A stretch of DNA of 64,000 nucleotides from Nonomuraea cypriaca (GCF_015645445.1 NZ_JADOGI010000031.1:1-64000), one strand, 5' to 3'. Positions 42,363-56,196 are shown, counted from the first letter of the stretch. The notes: generated by a model not told the origin, from the sequence alone. Numbers and translations: made by a program.

Positions 42363-42539
42363 CTAGGCGGTCGTGAGTTCCTCCGACCTTTTCAGGATCG
42401 CACAGATTTTTCGTACACATCGGGCACAGTCACCACCAGCACCGGTGGTGTCCCGAATCTGCTTCGCGCTCGTTGCCCCAGAGGCGATGCAGTCGTGCAC
42501 CTCGTTCTCTGTTACGGCACGACAAATGCACACGTACAT
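42363..42539 (-). CDS. bfd: Bacterioferritin-associated ferredoxin
   Basis: A 58-residue (2Fe-2S) protein that passes electrons to bacterioferritin to mobilise stored iron. It has MYVCICRAVTE with Cys4 and Cys6 at the N-terminus and the second pair in GGDCARCVRK, the C-x-C...C-x-x-C pattern of Bfd. The intervening segment (SAKQIRDTTGAGG) is the BFD_like helix-turn. The start ATG 42539 gives the canonical N-terminus. Iron boxes at 42589-42607 and 42618-42636 stand 50-100 bp upstream. It is the first gene of the bfd-bfr unit. Confidence 0.93.
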   Translation of the reverse strand: MYVCICRAVTENEVHDCIASGATSAKQIRDTTGAGGDCARCVRKICAILKRSEELTTA

Positions 42540-42588
42540 CCAGGGACATACCTCTCGCGAAGGGGGAAGGCGCCGTGGGGGGACGCCA

Positions 42589-42607
42589 TTAGGTAAGGCA
42601 CACCTAA
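42589..42607. promoter_or_regulatory. IdeR/DmdR-type iron box
   Basis: TTAGGTAAGGCACACCTAA matches the 19-bp consensus TTAGGTTAGGCTAACCTAA at 16 positions and is a near-perfect inverted repeat. It lies 50 bp upstream of the bfd start, so bfd-bfr is probably controlled by a DtxR-family iron regulator. Confidence 0.85.
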
Positions 42608-42617
42608 GATAGGGCAT

Positions 42618-42636
42618 TGTGGTTAGGCTTGCCTAC
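42618..42636. promoter_or_regulatory. Second, weaker iron box
   Basis: TGTGGTTAGGCTTGCCTAC fits the same 19-bp consensus at 14 positions, including GGTTAGGC and CCTA. Its centre is 29 bp from the first box. Tandem boxes upstream of a bacterioferritin gene recall IdeR-activated bfrA in mycobacteria. Confidence 0.65.
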
Positions 42637-42680
42637 GTTGGCTGGGTCACACTCCCGTACCTTCGCGTGTGAAGAGCAGA

Positions 42681-43301
42681 TCAGTGGCCCCTGGCGAGCC
42701 ACTCCTCCAGGTGCGGCGCCTCCGCGCCGATCGAGGTCGAGTCGCCGTGGCCGGTGTGCACGACGGTTTCCGCGGGCAGCGTCAGCAGGCGTTTCCTGAT
42801 CGACTCGATGATCGTGTCGAAGGAGGAGTAGGAGCGGCCGGTCGCCCCTGGGCCGCCCTGGAACAGGGTGTCGCCGCTGAACAGGACGCCGAGCTCGGGG
42901 CCGTACACGCAGACGGCGCCAGGGGCGTGGCCGGGCGTGTGCAGGATCTCCAGCGCGATCCCGCCGACCGCGATCCGCTCGCCGTCCTCCAGCGGCACGT
43001 ACGGCACCTCGTCGCCGTATTCCTGCTCCCAGAGCACCTGGTCGGCGGGGTGCAGCCGGATCGTCGCCCCGGTCATCGCGGCGAGCGGGCGGGCCGCGTT
43101 GATGTGGTCGTTGTGCGCATGGGTGCAGACGATGGCCTTGACCGCGCGCCCGCCCACCCGCTCGGCGATGGCCGCCGCGTCGTGGGCGGCGTCGATGACG
43201 ACCACCTCGCGGGCGTCGCCGACCACCCAGACGTTGTTGTCGACCTCCCACGTCCCGCCGTCCAGCGAGAACGTGCCCGAGGTGATGACCCGGTCGATCA
43301 T
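42681..43301 (-). CDS. MBL-fold metallo-hydrolase, possible S-formylmycothiol or glyoxalase II-type hydrolase
   Basis: A 206-residue metallo-beta-lactamase-fold enzyme. Metal ligands: H61, H63, D65 and H66 (THAHNDH), then HTPGHAPG, FSGDTLF with Asp, and the C-terminal HTGHGDS. The glyoxalase II-like pattern fits thioester hydrolysis. Its ATG overlaps the stop of the mycothiol-dependent formaldehyde dehydrogenase (TGATG), and this pairing is common in actinobacteria, so it probably hydrolyses the S-formylmycothiol (or similar) product. The substrate is inferred from context only. Confidence 0.9.
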   Translation of the reverse strand: MIDRVITSGTFSLDGGTWEVDNNVWVVGDAREVVVIDAAHDAAAIAERVGGRAVKAIVCTHAHNDHINAARPLAAMTGATIRLHPADQVLWEQEYGDEVPYVPLEDGERIAVGGIALEILHTPGHAPGAVCVYGPELGVLFSGDTLFQGGPGATGRSYSSFDTIIESIRKRLLTLPAETVVHTGHGDSTSIGAEAPHLEEWLARGH

Positions 43302-44395
43302 CAGAGGACCACCACCGAGCGCAGCACCTCACCGCGGTGCATCTTGGCGAACGCCTCCTCGACCTGGTCGAGCGCGATCGTCTCGGACATGAACTTGTCC
43401 AGCGGCAGCCGGTTCTGCAGGAACAGGTCGATCAGCATGGGGAAGTCGCGGCTCGGCAGGCAGTCGCCGTACCAGGAGGACTTGAGCGACCCGCCGCGCC
43501 CGAACACGTCCAGCAGCGGCAGCTCCAGCGTCATCTCCGGCGTCGGCACGCCCACCAGGACCACCGTCCCGGCCAGGTCGCGGGCGTAGAACGCCTGCTT
43601 GTACGTCTCAGGCCGCCCCACCGCCTCGATGACCACGTCGGCGCCGAACCCGCCGGTCAGGTCGCGGATGGCCTCGACCGGGTCGTTCTCGCGGGAGTTG
43701 ACGGTGTGGGTGGCGCCGAATTCGCGCGCCCAGGCGAGCTTGCGGTCGTCCACGTCGACCGCGATGATCTTCGCGGCGCCGGCCAGCGACGAGCCGAGGA
43801 CGGCCGCGTCGCCGACGCCGCCGCAGCCGATGACGGCCACGCTGTCGCCCCGCGTCACGCCGCCGGTGTTGACGGCCGCGCCGATGCCCGCCATGACGCC
43901 GCACCCGAGCAGGCCCGCGACCTCGGCGGGGGCCTCGGCCGAGACCTTGGTGCACTGCCCGGCGGCCACCAGCGTCTTGCCCAGGAACGCGCCGATGCCG
44001 AGGGCGGGCGACAGCTCGGTGCCGTCCGCGAGGGTCATCTTCTGTTTGGCGTTGTGGGTGGCGAAGCAGTACCACGGGCGGCCGCGCAGGCAGGCGCGGC
44101 ACTGGCCGCACACGGCGCGCCAGTTGAGGATCACGAAGTCGCCGGGCTCCAGCCCTGTGACCCCGTCGCCGACCGCCTCGACGACGCCCGCCGCCTCGTG
44201 ACCGAGCAGGAACGGGTAGTCGTCGCTGATCCCGCCCTCCCGATAGTGCAGGTCGGTGTGGCAGACCCCGCACGCCTGCACGGTGACGACCGCCTCACCC
44301 GGTCCAGGGTCGGGGACGACGACGGTCTCGAGCGAAACTTCCTGGCCCTTGCCTCGGGCGACGACGCCCTGCACTTCGTACGGCATGCCAGCCAT
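43301..44395 (-). CDS. S-(hydroxymethyl)mycothiol dehydrogenase (mycothiol-dependent formaldehyde dehydrogenase)
   Basis: A zinc-dependent medium-chain dehydrogenase that oxidises the formaldehyde-mycothiol adduct with NAD+ (MscR/AdhE2 type). Catalytic zinc site: C45 with GHE (H66-E67) and a later Cys in LLGCGVMAG. Structural zinc: C96, C99, C102 and C110. The Rossmann motif is AVIGCGGVG. Sequence details such as [16 protein letters not shown] and [16 protein letters not shown] match the mycothiol enzymes rather than glutathione ones. ATG 44395 or ATG 44386 may be the start, with no clear Shine-Dalgarno for either. It is followed by the coupled MBL hydrolase. Confidence 0.95.
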   Translation of the reverse strand: MAGMPYEVQGVVARGKGQEVSLETVVVPDPGPGEAVVTVQACGVCHTDLHYREGGISDDYPFLLGHEAAGVVEAVGDGVTGLEPGDFVILNWRAVCGQCRACLRGRPWYCFATHNAKQKMTLADGTELSPALGIGAFLGKTLVAAGQCTKVSAEAPAEVAGLLGCGVMAGIGAAVNTGGVTRGDSVAVIGCGGVGDAAVLGSSLAGAAKIIAVDVDDRKLAWAREFGATHTVNSRENDPVEAIRDLTGGFGADVVIEAVGRPETYKQAFYARDLAGTVVLVGVPTPEMTLELPLLDVFGRGGSLKSSWYGDCLPSRDFPMLIDLFLQNRLPLDKFMSETIALDQVEEAFAKMHRGEVLRSVVVL

Positions 44396-44456
44396 CTTGT
44401 GCCAGGAGGATGATCTTCCGCAAGACATCGGGCGGCACCACGCCAGGGGTTCCGGA

Positions 44457-44969
44457 TCAGCGGCCGTCGAGCTCGCCGTCGGAGGCGTCCTCCACGAGCC
44501 TGAACAGCTCGGTGCGGACATCCTGGATCCTTGGGATGTCGCGCAGCACGATCTCGCCCCGGTCGCCGGCGGACTCGACGGTCAGCGTGCCGCAGCCAAG
44601 CATGCGCTCGGCGAACGTCTGGTCGGAGCTGACCGTGTTGACCTTGGTGATCGGGATCTCGTCGGTCGACTTGTTGAGCACTCCTGTGCTGATCGTGAAG
44701 CGGTGGGTGGTGAGCACGTAGGCGGTGTTCTTCCACCGCAGGTAGGGCACAAACGACCAGATCGTCAGCAGGATGAGACCTACGACGACGACGGCGATCC
44801 TGGCGTACAGGGCGTAATCCCAGTCGCCGGGGATGAAGAACAGCGCCGCGCCCGAGGCGGCGGCGATGAGGACCAGCGCGATGAACGGCAGGACGAGCCG
44901 CTTCCAGTGCGGGTGGAAGGACCGGATACGCCGCTCACCCTGCGTCAGATGATGGTCGGGAATCGTCAT
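44457..44969 (-). CDS. PH domain-containing (bPH2) membrane protein
   Basis: A 170-residue protein with two adjacent membrane helices (about 25-47 and 54-75) and a C-terminal bacterial PH-like domain: [50 protein letters not shown] strands ending in [14 protein letters not shown]. Such YdbS-like proteins sit in the inner membrane and are thought to help membrane stress adaptation. The role is not firmly known. It ends 61 bp upstream of the mycothiol dehydrogenase start and is 60 bp downstream of birA on the same strand. Confidence 0.9.
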   Translation of the reverse strand: MTIPDHHLTQGERRIRSFHPHWKRLVLPFIALVLIAAASGAALFFIPGDWDYALYARIAVVVVGLILLTIWSFVPYLRWKNTAYVLTTHRFTISTGVLNKSTDEIPITKVNTVSSDQTFAERMLGCGTLTVESAGDRGEIVLRDIPRIQDVRTELFRLVEDASDGELDGR

Positions 44970-45029
44970 GGCCCGTATCGTGCCACCATCGCCGCCCGGC
45001 GGCTACGCGGACGACACCACCGGCACGTC

Positions 45030-45851
45030 CTACTCCGCCGCCCGGACGTGGACCACGTCGCCGGCGCTGAGGGTGTAGCGCTCCCCCGCGGACTCCACCT
45101 GGAGGTGTCCGGCGCCGTCGACGCCGGTCGCGAGGCCGGTCAGCGCCCGCCCGCCGGGCAGCTCCACCCTGACCCGGCGGCCGACCGTGGCGCAGCCCGC
45201 CAGGTACGCCGGGCGCAGCCCGGCCGCCTCCGCGTCGCCCCCCGCCGCCGTCCAGTCGCGGTAGTGGCCCTCGACCTCCCTGAGCACGGCCCGCAGCAGC
45301 GGATCCCGGTCGACGCACGCCGCCTGCTCGATGACGAGCGACGTGGCGGTCTCGACCGGCAGCTCATCCGGCCGGAGCGACACGTTCAGCCCCATGCCGA
45401 TGACGACCGCGTCGTCCGTCCGCTCGGCCAGCACCCCGGCCAGCTTGCGCTCGCCGATCAGCAGGTCGTTGGGCCACTTCAGGCGTACGTCGACCTCGCA
45501 CAGGCGGCGTACGGCGGAGGCGGCGGCGACGGCGTACAGGAGGGGCAGCCAGCCCTGGTCGGCGACCGGGACCTCGGGCCTGAGCAGGATCGAGAACGTC
45601 AGGCCCGCGCGGGGCGGCACCGACCAGCCGCGGCCGAGCCGGCCGCGCCCGGCGACCTGCGCCTCCGCCACCAGCACCGTCCCCTCCTGCGCTCCTTCGC
45701 GGGCGGACTCGGCCAGGTCGGCGTTGGTCGAGCCCGTGCTCTCGACGACGGTGACGCCCGTCCACAGGGAGCCGGGGCGCACCAGGGCCCGGTTGAGCGC
45801 CGCCGCGGAGAGCGGAGGGCGTTCGAGATCGGAGTAGCGGGAGTCTGACAT
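45030..45851 (-). CDS. birA: Biotin-[acetyl-CoA-carboxylase] ligase
   Basis: Attaches biotin to carboxylase carrier proteins via biotinyl-5'-AMP. The 273-residue protein has ESTGSTNADL, the ligase loop GRGRLGR (68-74), KWPNDLLIGERKLAGVL with the lysine at 125, and GMGLNVS, followed by a small SH3-like C-terminal domain (GRALTGLATGVDGAGHL). There is no N-terminal HTH, so it is a group I enzyme without repressor function. It probably serves the acyl-CoA carboxylase whose beta subunit is at 53346. It diverges from the FdhF-like gene 58 bp away. Confidence 0.95.
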   Translation of the reverse strand: MSDSRYSDLERPPLSAAALNRALVRPGSLWTGVTVVESTGSTNADLAESAREGAQEGTVLVAEAQVAGRGRLGRGWSVPPRAGLTFSILLRPEVPVADQGWLPLLYAVAAASAVRRLCEVDVRLKWPNDLLIGERKLAGVLAERTDDAVVIGMGLNVSLRPDELPVETATSLVIEQAACVDRDPLLRAVLREVEGHYRDWTAAGGDAEAAGLRPAYLAGCATVGRRVRVELPGGRALTGLATGVDGAGHLQVESAGERYTLSAGDVVHVRAAE

Positions 45852-45909
45852 GCGCCCATCTTGCCTGATGAGCGGTCTTCAGGGTTTCGGTCGGGGTGAA
45901 AATAGGGAT

Positions 45910-48114
<2,205 letters not shown>

Positions 48115-48144
48115 GCGACCTCGCGGAGGCCGTCTGATGTGGCG

Positions 48145-50766
<2,622 letters not shown>

Positions 50767-50885
50767 GTTTCGAAGGGTATCGAGTCGTTCGAAAAACCCG
50801 TAGACCGGTCTCGCCAATTGGACTAGACCACTTCCGGGGGTTTGCGAGGGAGCGCCGTCGTCTCTCCACGGAGTGGAGGCCATAG

Positions 50886-52451
50886 TTACGTGGGCTTTGA
50901 GACCGCTGCCAGTAGTTCTGGCATCCGGGCGTGGCCGATCTTGGCGGCCAGGCGTCTGCTGAGGACCTCGGCCAGCAGGCCGTAGAACGGCGCCAGCACG
51001 CACACCCAGTAGAGGCCGAACAGGAGCGGAATCGCCAGAGGCAGGGCGAGGAGCAGGAAGCCCAGCATCGCGCCCATGGACGCGGCGAACGCCTGGCCGC
51101 CCTGGCCGGGTGCGGCGCCGCTGAAGGCGTTCATCCGCTCCGGCACCGTGTACGGCACCACGACGCTGGTCACCGAGCCGATGCCGAGCCCGATGCCGAG
51201 CGCGCCCCAACCGGCCAGGACCGCCCACACGATGGTCTCCGGATGGCCGGTGAACAGCCCGGTGCCGACACCGATCACGGCGAGCAGCGGGACCGCGATC
51301 AGGGCGCTGGCCAGATGGCGCCCCGCGAGGTCGGTGCCGAGGCCGCGCTCGGAGCCGAACGCCACGGCGTTCATCCACAGCGAGCGGCCGTCGATGCCGA
51401 ACGCGTTCCCCGACTGCAGCGCGATCATCATGGCGCCGATGGCGGTGAGCACGATCGGGATCCCCGCGCCTGGGCCGCCCTCGGAGTCGCCGCCCAGTGA
51501 GAACGACAACAGGAGCGTCACCACGATGGCGCTGAACCAGCCCACGCGGAACCTCGGCTCGCGCCTGATGTACTTCAGCTCCTTCGTGACCACCGCAGCC
51601 AGCGGCCCGTCCGGCAGGAACCGGTCGAGCAGCCCGCTCTCCCTGCGTACGGACGCCGCCTGCGTGGACACGTCTGGCGTGACCAGCGCCCGGCTCAGCG
51701 CCTTGATCCACAGCCAGGCCAGCACCACCACGGCCAGCGCCACGACGACGAGTTCGGCCAGCCCGACGAGCCCGCCGTCCGCCATCGCGTGCGCCGCCAT
51801 GCCGGGCGGCGTCCATCGGAACACGGCCGCCATCTGGTGCAGGATCGCGATCGGGTCGCTGAGACCGCGGTTCATCAGCAGGTTGGGCAGCTGCGCGAGC
51901 ACCACCACGAGCAGCGCGGCCACGGCCAGCACGTCGCGGCCCCGCCTGGTGCGCAGCGCGCTCGACAACGACGTGGTGATCAGCCGCGACGCGACCACGC
52001 ACAGCGCGAACTGCAGCAGCACGGCAGGAACGCCGAGCAGGAGGCCGCCGGGGCTCGACGGGAGCGCCACCAGCGCGCCCGCCATGACGATCAGCATCGC
52101 GACGGGCCAGACGCCGGTCACGGACGCGGTGAACATGCCCACCGCCAGCTCGCGCGTACGCAGCGGGAACAGCGACAGCTTCGCCGGATCGAGCGTGTCG
52201 TCCAGGCCGAACGCGAGCAGCGGCACGATCATCCAGCTCAGCAGGAAGAACCCGAACGAGATGGTCACGACGGAGGCCGCGATGTCGGCGGGCGCCAGCC
52301 GCAGCAGGCTCATCAGGAAGAAGCCGAGCGCGGCCAGGCCGACCGCGATGACCAGGGTGAAGACGAAGCCGATCTTGCGCTGGAGGTCGCCGCGCAGGTT
52401 GCCGCCGAGCAGGCGGATCTTGAGTTGCGCGAAGAGCAGGACCGTGCTCAC
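50886..52451 (-). CDS. ABC transporter permease (ABC-2/exporter type)
   Basis: A 521-residue polytopic protein with about 12 hydrophobic helices, two similar halves of six, joined by a cytosolic segment (ESGLLDRFLPDGPLAAVVTKELKYIRREPR). No signature motif beyond the helix pattern and the coupling-helix-like KELKYIRREP. Its GTG start overlaps the ATPase stop as GTGA (52448-52451), so it is the membrane part of that exporter. The substrate is not known. The second half begins with the typical ABC-2 'kel..lrR.pr' pattern. Confidence 0.9.
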   Translation of the reverse strand: MSTVLLFAQLKIRLLGGNLRGDLQRKIGFVFTLVIAVGLAALGFFLMSLLRLAPADIAASVVTISFGFFLLSWMIVPLLAFGLDDTLDPAKLSLFPLRTRELAVGMFTASVTGVWPVAMLIVMAGALVALPSSPGGLLLGVPAVLLQFALCVVASRLITTSLSSALRTRRGRDVLAVAALLVVVLAQLPNLLMNRGLSDPIAILHQMAAVFRWTPPGMAAHAMADGGLVGLAELVVVALAVVVLAWLWIKALSRALVTPDVSTQAASVRRESGLLDRFLPDGPLAAVVTKELKYIRREPRFRVGWFSAIVVTLLLSFSLGGDSEGGPGAGIPIVLTAIGAMMIALQSGNAFGIDGRSLWMNAVAFGSERGLGTDLAGRHLASALIAVPLLAVIGVGTGLFTGHPETIVWAVLAGWGALGIGLGIGSVTSVVVPYTVPERMNAFSGAAPGQGGQAFAASMGAMLGFLLLALPLAIPLLFGLYWVCVLAPFYGLLAEVLSRRLAAKIGHARMPELLAAVSKPT

Positions 52452-53224
52452 CGGCGTTCCCCCGGCTTGGAACCCAGCCAGGTCAGGCCCGCCTCACCGT
52501 CGTCGCGCGAGCCGCCGACCAGCTCCAGGAACACCTGGTTGAGGCTGCGGTCGCCGCGCACCCGGTCCAGCGGGCCCTGCGCCACGATGTGGCCGGCGCT
52601 CATCACCGACACCCAGTCGCACAGCCGCTCGACCAGGTCCATCACGTGGCTGGAGAAGATCACGGTGGAGCCCGAGGCGGTGTAGCGCCGCAGCACGTCG
52701 GTGAGCGTGTTGGCGCTCACCGGGTCGACGCCCTCGAACGGCTCGTCTAAGAACAGCACCGAGGGGTTGTGCAGCAGCGCCGCCGCCAGGCCGATCTTCT
52801 TGCGCATGCCGGTGGAGTAGTCGACGACGAGCTTGTCGGCCGCGCCGGTCAGGTCCATCACGGCCAGCAGCTCGCCCGCCCGCTGCTCGACGTCGGCCTT
52901 GGGGAGGCCACGCAGGCGGCCGTTGTAGAGCAGCAGCTCGCGGCCCGACAGCCGCTCGAACAGCCGCAGCCCCTCCGGCAGCACCCCGATGCGGGCCTTG
53001 ACCTCGACGGGGTCGCGCCAGACGTGGAACCCGTCGACCTCGGCCGAGCCGCCGTCGGGGCGGAGCAGGCCGGTGATCATGCTCAGCGTCGTCGTCTTAC
53101 CCGCGCCGTTGGGCCCGACCAGCCCCGCGAAACTGCCCGCGGGAACCACCAGATCCACCCCGGCCACCGCGATCTGCGCACCATATCGCTTGAACAGGCC
53201 CTGGGTACGAACGGCATCCGTCAT
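52448..53224 (-). CDS. ABC transporter ATP-binding protein
   Basis: A 258-residue ATPase with Walker A GPNGAGKTTT, Q-loop IGVLPEGLRL, signature region YSTGMRKKI (a variant of LSGGQ typical of this exporter class), Walker B VLFLDEPFEGVDP, and H-loop SSHVMDL. I start at ATG 53224 (M-T-D-A-V-R-T). The longer frame to 53353 runs into the divergent carboxylase leader. It is coupled to the polytopic permease by GTGA. The system resembles YtrB/CcmA-type exporters. The substrate is unknown. Confidence 0.95.
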   Translation of the reverse strand: MTDAVRTQGLFKRYGAQIAVAGVDLVVPAGSFAGLVGPNGAGKTTTLSMITGLLRPDGGSAEVDGFHVWRDPVEVKARIGVLPEGLRLFERLSGRELLLYNGRLRGLPKADVEQRAGELLAVMDLTGAADKLVVDYSTGMRKKIGLAAALLHNPSVLFLDEPFEGVDPVSANTLTDVLRRYTASGSTVIFSSHVMDLVERLCDWVSVMSAGHIVAQGPLDRVRGDRSLNQVFLELVGGSRDDGEAGLTWLGSKPGERR

Positions 53225-53310
53225 AGGACCACTGTAGGAGGAAGGACTAATCTTGCGCGCGTGGAGTGAACCCGACGCAGTGAGCGGAGTGGAGACGTGA
53301 GGAACGAACG

Positions 53311-53322
53311 GCTCCGCGGAGC
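53311..53322. other. Perfect 12-bp palindrome upstream of the carboxylase gene
   Basis: GCTCCGCGGAGC is self-complementary and lies 24 bp before the carboxylase start, in the divergent region shared with the ABC ATPase. It may be an operator or chance, as the region is very G/C-rich. Confidence 0.3.
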
Positions 53323-53345
53323 GAATGAGGAGCGGTGAGCGACCA

Positions 53346-54938
53346 ATGAGCACGGCAGGCGCTGCCCCGATACCAGAAGAGCCGGATATTCACACCACGG
53401 CCGGGAAAATCGCCGATCTTGAGCGGCGGCTCGGCGAGGCCGCCCACGCGGGGTCGGCGGCGGCCGTGGAGAAGCAGCACGCCAAGGGCAAGATGACGGC
53501 CAGGGAAAGGGTCCTGGCGCTGCTGGACGAGGGCTCGTTCGTGGAGTTCGACGAGTTCGCCAGGCACCGCTCCTCGATGTTCGGACTGGAGGCGCGCCGG
53601 CCGTACGGTGACGGCGTCATCACCGGCCACGGCACCGTGGACGGGCGGCAGGTGTGCGTGTTCTCGCAGGACGTGACCGTGTTCGGCGGCTCACTCGGCG
53701 AGGTGTACGGCGAGAAGATCGTCAAGGTGCTCGACCTGGCCATCAAGATCGGCTGCCCGATCATCGGCATCAACGAGGGCGGCGGCGCGCGCATCCAGGA
53801 GGGCGTGGTCGCGCTCGGCCTCTACGCCGAGATCTTCAAGCGCAACGTGCACGCGTCCGGCGTGATCCCGCAGATCTCGCTCATCATGGGCGCCGCGGCC
53901 GGCGGTCACGTCTACTCCCCCGCGCTGACCGACTTCGTGGTGATGGTGGATCAGACGTCGCAGATGTTCATCACGGGGCCCGACGTGATCAGGACGGTGA
54001 CGGGCGAGGAGGTCACGTTCGAGGAGCTCGGCGGGGCCCGTACGCACAACACCAGGTCAGGCGTGGCCCACTACCAGGCCGCCGACGAGGACGACGCCCT
54101 GGAGTACGTCAAGACGCTGCTGTCGTACCTGCCGTCGAACAACCTCGACGAGGCGCCGATCTTCGACTCCGCCGCCGCTCTGGAGCCCGACCCCGAGCTC
54201 GACGAGGTGATCCCGGACTCGTCGAACCAGCCGTACGACATGCACCGGGTGGTCGAGCACGTGCTCGACGACGGGGAGTTCCTGGAGGTCCACGCCCTGT
54301 TCGCGCCGAACATCGTGGTCGGGTACGGCCGCGTCGACGGCCAGTCGGTCGGGATCGTGGCCAACCAGCCCATGCATTTCGCCGGATGCCTGGATATCAA
54401 CGCCTCCGAGAAGGCCGCGAGATTTATTCGAACTTGTGATGCTTTTAATATTCCTATCCTGACTTTTGTAGACGTGCCAGGATTCCTGCCCGGGACTGAT
54501 CAGGAATGGAACGGAATCATCCGCCGCGGCGCCAAGCTCCTCTACGCCTACGCCGAGGCCACCGTGCCCTTGATCACCGTCATCACCCGCAAGGCGTACG
54601 GCGGCGCGTACGACGTCATGGGGTCGAAGCACCTCGGCGCGGACGTGAACCTGGCCTGGCCCACGGCACAGATCGCGGTCATGGGCGCGCAGGGCGCGGT
54701 CAACATCCTCTACCGGCGCGAGCTGGCCGCCTCAGGCGACCCGGACTCCGAGCGCGCGCGGCTCGTCACCGAGTACGAGGACACGCTGGCCAACCCTTAT
54801 ATCGCGGCCGAGCGCGGCTACGTGGACGCCGTAATACGGCCGGCCGAAACCCGCCCCCAAGTCGTCAGAGCGCTGCGCGCCCTCAGGAACAAGCGCGAGA
54901 CGCTGCCACCCAAGAAGCATGGGAACATCCCGCTATGA
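53346..54938 (+). CDS. Acyl-CoA (propionyl-CoA-type) carboxylase beta subunit
   Basis: The carboxyltransferase subunit that moves CO2 from carboxybiotin to acetyl- or propionyl-CoA. The 530-residue protein has [19 protein letters not shown], the N-terminal crotonase-like half with [12 protein letters not shown] and [29 protein letters not shown], and the C-terminal half with [36 protein letters not shown] and a GAVNILYR stretch. ATG 53346 begins M-S-T-A-G-A. The next gene, coupled by ATGA, is the epsilon subunit. A biotinylated alpha subunit must be elsewhere. Codons 54418-54475 are unusually A/T-rich. Confidence 0.96.
   Translation: MSTAGAAPIPEEPDIHTTAGKIADLERRLGEAAHAGSAAAVEKQHAKGKMTARERVLALLDEGSFVEFDEFARHRSSMFGLEARRPYGDGVITGHGTVDGRQVCVFSQDVTVFGGSLGEVYGEKIVKVLDLAIKIGCPIIGINEGGGARIQEGVVALGLYAEIFKRNVHASGVIPQISLIMGAAAGGHVYSPALTDFVVMVDQTSQMFITGPDVIRTVTGEEVTFEELGGARTHNTRSGVAHYQAADEDDALEYVKTLLSYLPSNNLDEAPIFDSAAALEPDPELDEVIPDSSNQPYDMHRVVEHVLDDGEFLEVHALFAPNIVVGYGRVDGQSVGIVANQPMHFAGCLDINASEKAARFIRTCDAFNIPILTFVDVPGFLPGTDQEWNGIIRRGAKLLYAYAEATVPLITVITRKAYGGAYDVMGSKHLGADVNLAWPTAQIAVMGAQGAVNILYRRELAASGDPDSERARLVTEYEDTLANPYIAAERGYVDAVIRPAETRPQVVRALRALRNKRETLPPKKHGNIPL
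54421..54470 (+). other. Low-GC rare-codon patch inside the carboxylase gene
   Basis: Only 15 of these 50 bases are G or C, against about 70% around them. About 15 of 18 codons in the segment end in A or T (for example TTT, ATT, ACT, AAT). The encoded stretch ([17 protein letters not shown]) is ordinary, conserved carboxylase sequence. Confidence 0.8.
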
Positions 54939-55147
54939 CGCCCAACCTGCGCATTGTCCGTGGGGATGCCACGCCCGAGGAGATCGCGGCGTTGGTCGCC
55001 GTACTCGCCGCCCGACACGCCGGACCGGAGTCTCCTCCGGCGCCCACTAGAGAGCCCAGAAGACAAACGTGGCGAAACCCAGCTAGAGGTATGCGTAAGC
55101 CTGTCGTCCCAGGGAAGTCGGCATGGCGGATGAGCGTACTACCCTAG
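54935..55147 (+). CDS. Acyl-CoA carboxylase epsilon subunit
   Basis: A 70-residue protein with [20 protein letters not shown] at the N-terminus and a basic C-terminal part ending W-R-M-S-V-L-P. Actinobacterial carboxylases carry such a small epsilon subunit that bridges alpha and beta and raises activity. The R-G-x-x-T-x-E-E-I/L-A-A-L-x-A-V-L pattern fits that family. ATG 54935 overlaps the beta-subunit stop (TGA 54936-54938), so translation is coupled. It is followed by a large hairpin whose 5' arm includes its stop codon. Confidence 0.9.
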   Translation: MTPNLRIVRGDATPEEIAALVAVLAARHAGPESPPAPTREPRRQTWRNPARGMRKPVVPGKSAWRMSVLP

Positions 55148-55198
55148 ATAGATCCTGGGAATCGGGTGTCAAGTTCCCCGGGAGTTGGGACTATCTAG
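55144..55198 (+). terminator. Large interrupted hairpin after the carboxylase operon
   Basis: Outer arms CTAGATAG (55144-55151) and CTATCTAG (55191-55198) are perfect inverted repeats. Inner arms CCTGGGAA (55154-55161) and TTCCCCGG (55174-55181) pair with one mismatch. The 5' arm overlaps the stop of the epsilon-subunit gene. It may terminate the operon or serve as an operator for the next gene. Confidence 0.5.
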
Positions 55199-55254
55199 AG
55201 AAAGTAGGCGTATATAGTCGGCCGATCAACTAACACCGCGGCCTGGAGGACGAC

Positions 55255-56196
55255 ATGGCCATCCCAGACCTCATGCCGCATCCTGTGGCAGCCAAGTACG
55301 CCGTCCTAGTGGATGTCGGTTATCTCTACGCGGCGGCGGGTGAAGTGCTGCTGGGTGCGAAGGAGCGCAAGGAATATCGGGTGGCCGCAGATGAGCTCAT
55401 CCAGAGCCTTCAGAAACATGCAGAGGAACGTATTTCTGGCGAACTTCTGCGGATCTATTGGTATGACGCAGCCCGTGACCGCGTGCCCACCGTCGACCAG
55501 CGGGTCATCGCCCAGCTTCCGTGGGTCAAGGTGCGACTTGGCAACCTGAACGCCCGTGGCCAGCAGAAGGGTGTGGACGCGCAGATCCGGAGTGATCTGG
55601 AGGCGCTGGCGAGGCATCACGCGGTCACTGACACGATCCTGCTTGCGGGCGACGAGGACATGGTCCCCGCGGTCGAGGCGGCGCAGGCCTACGGCGTGCG
55701 CATCCACCTGTGGGGCGTCGAACCGCCTTACGGCACCAACCAGGCCGAGCGCCTGGTCTGGGAGTCCGACACCGTCGAAGTGATCACCGCTGATTTCCTG
55801 AGGCCCTTTTTCAGCCGTGCTCCCCAACCCGTTCCCGTCACTCCGCCGGCCGCCGCCCCCTCGCCCGCCCAGGTCTTCGCCGGGCGCGCTCCCGTCAAGC
55901 CGCATGCCAAGCCCGGCCAGGTCGCCAAGCTCGGGCCGAGCCGGCCGCGCGTGGAGGACGTCGGCGAGCACGTGGCGCAGAAGTGGATCCTCACCCGTGG
56001 CCGCGACAACATCCGCGACCTGCTGCCAGGGCCGATCCTGCCGACCGTGATCGACACCGAGTTGCTGATCGAGGCCGAGAAGGAGCTCGGGCACTCGTTG
56101 CGGCCCTACCCGGAGGCGCGGGTGTGGCTGCGCGACGGGTTCTGGGCCCGGGTCTACCGGGAGTTCGACCTCGGAGTGGGGGTCTCGTCGAAGTAG
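55255..56196 (+). CDS. NYN-domain (PIN-like nuclease) protein
   Basis: A 313-residue protein. The N-terminal ~190 residues form a NYN/LabA-type PIN-like domain: YAVLVDVGYLYAAAGEVL with Asp20, LRIYWYDAARD, QKGVDAQIRSDL with Asp108, and LAGDEDMVPAVEAAQAYG with Asp133/Asp135. The acidic cluster would bind metal for RNA cleavage. A Pro-rich linker (~200-235) leads to an uncharacterised C-terminal domain (VGEHVAQKWILTRGRDNI), perhaps OST-HTH-like. ATG 55255 has GGAGG five bases upstream, and TATAGT at 55213 could be its -10. Target RNA unknown. Confidence 0.9.
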   Translation: MAIPDLMPHPVAAKYAVLVDVGYLYAAAGEVLLGAKERKEYRVAADELIQSLQKHAEERISGELLRIYWYDAARDRVPTVDQRVIAQLPWVKVRLGNLNARGQQKGVDAQIRSDLEALARHHAVTDTILLAGDEDMVPAVEAAQAYGVRIHLWGVEPPYGTNQAERLVWESDTVEVITADFLRPFFSRAPQPVPVTPPAAAPSPAQVFAGRAPVKPHAKPGQVAKLGPSRPRVEDVGEHVAQKWILTRGRDNIRDLLPGPILPTVIDTELLIEAEKELGHSLRPYPEARVWLRDGFWARVYREFDLGVGVSSK

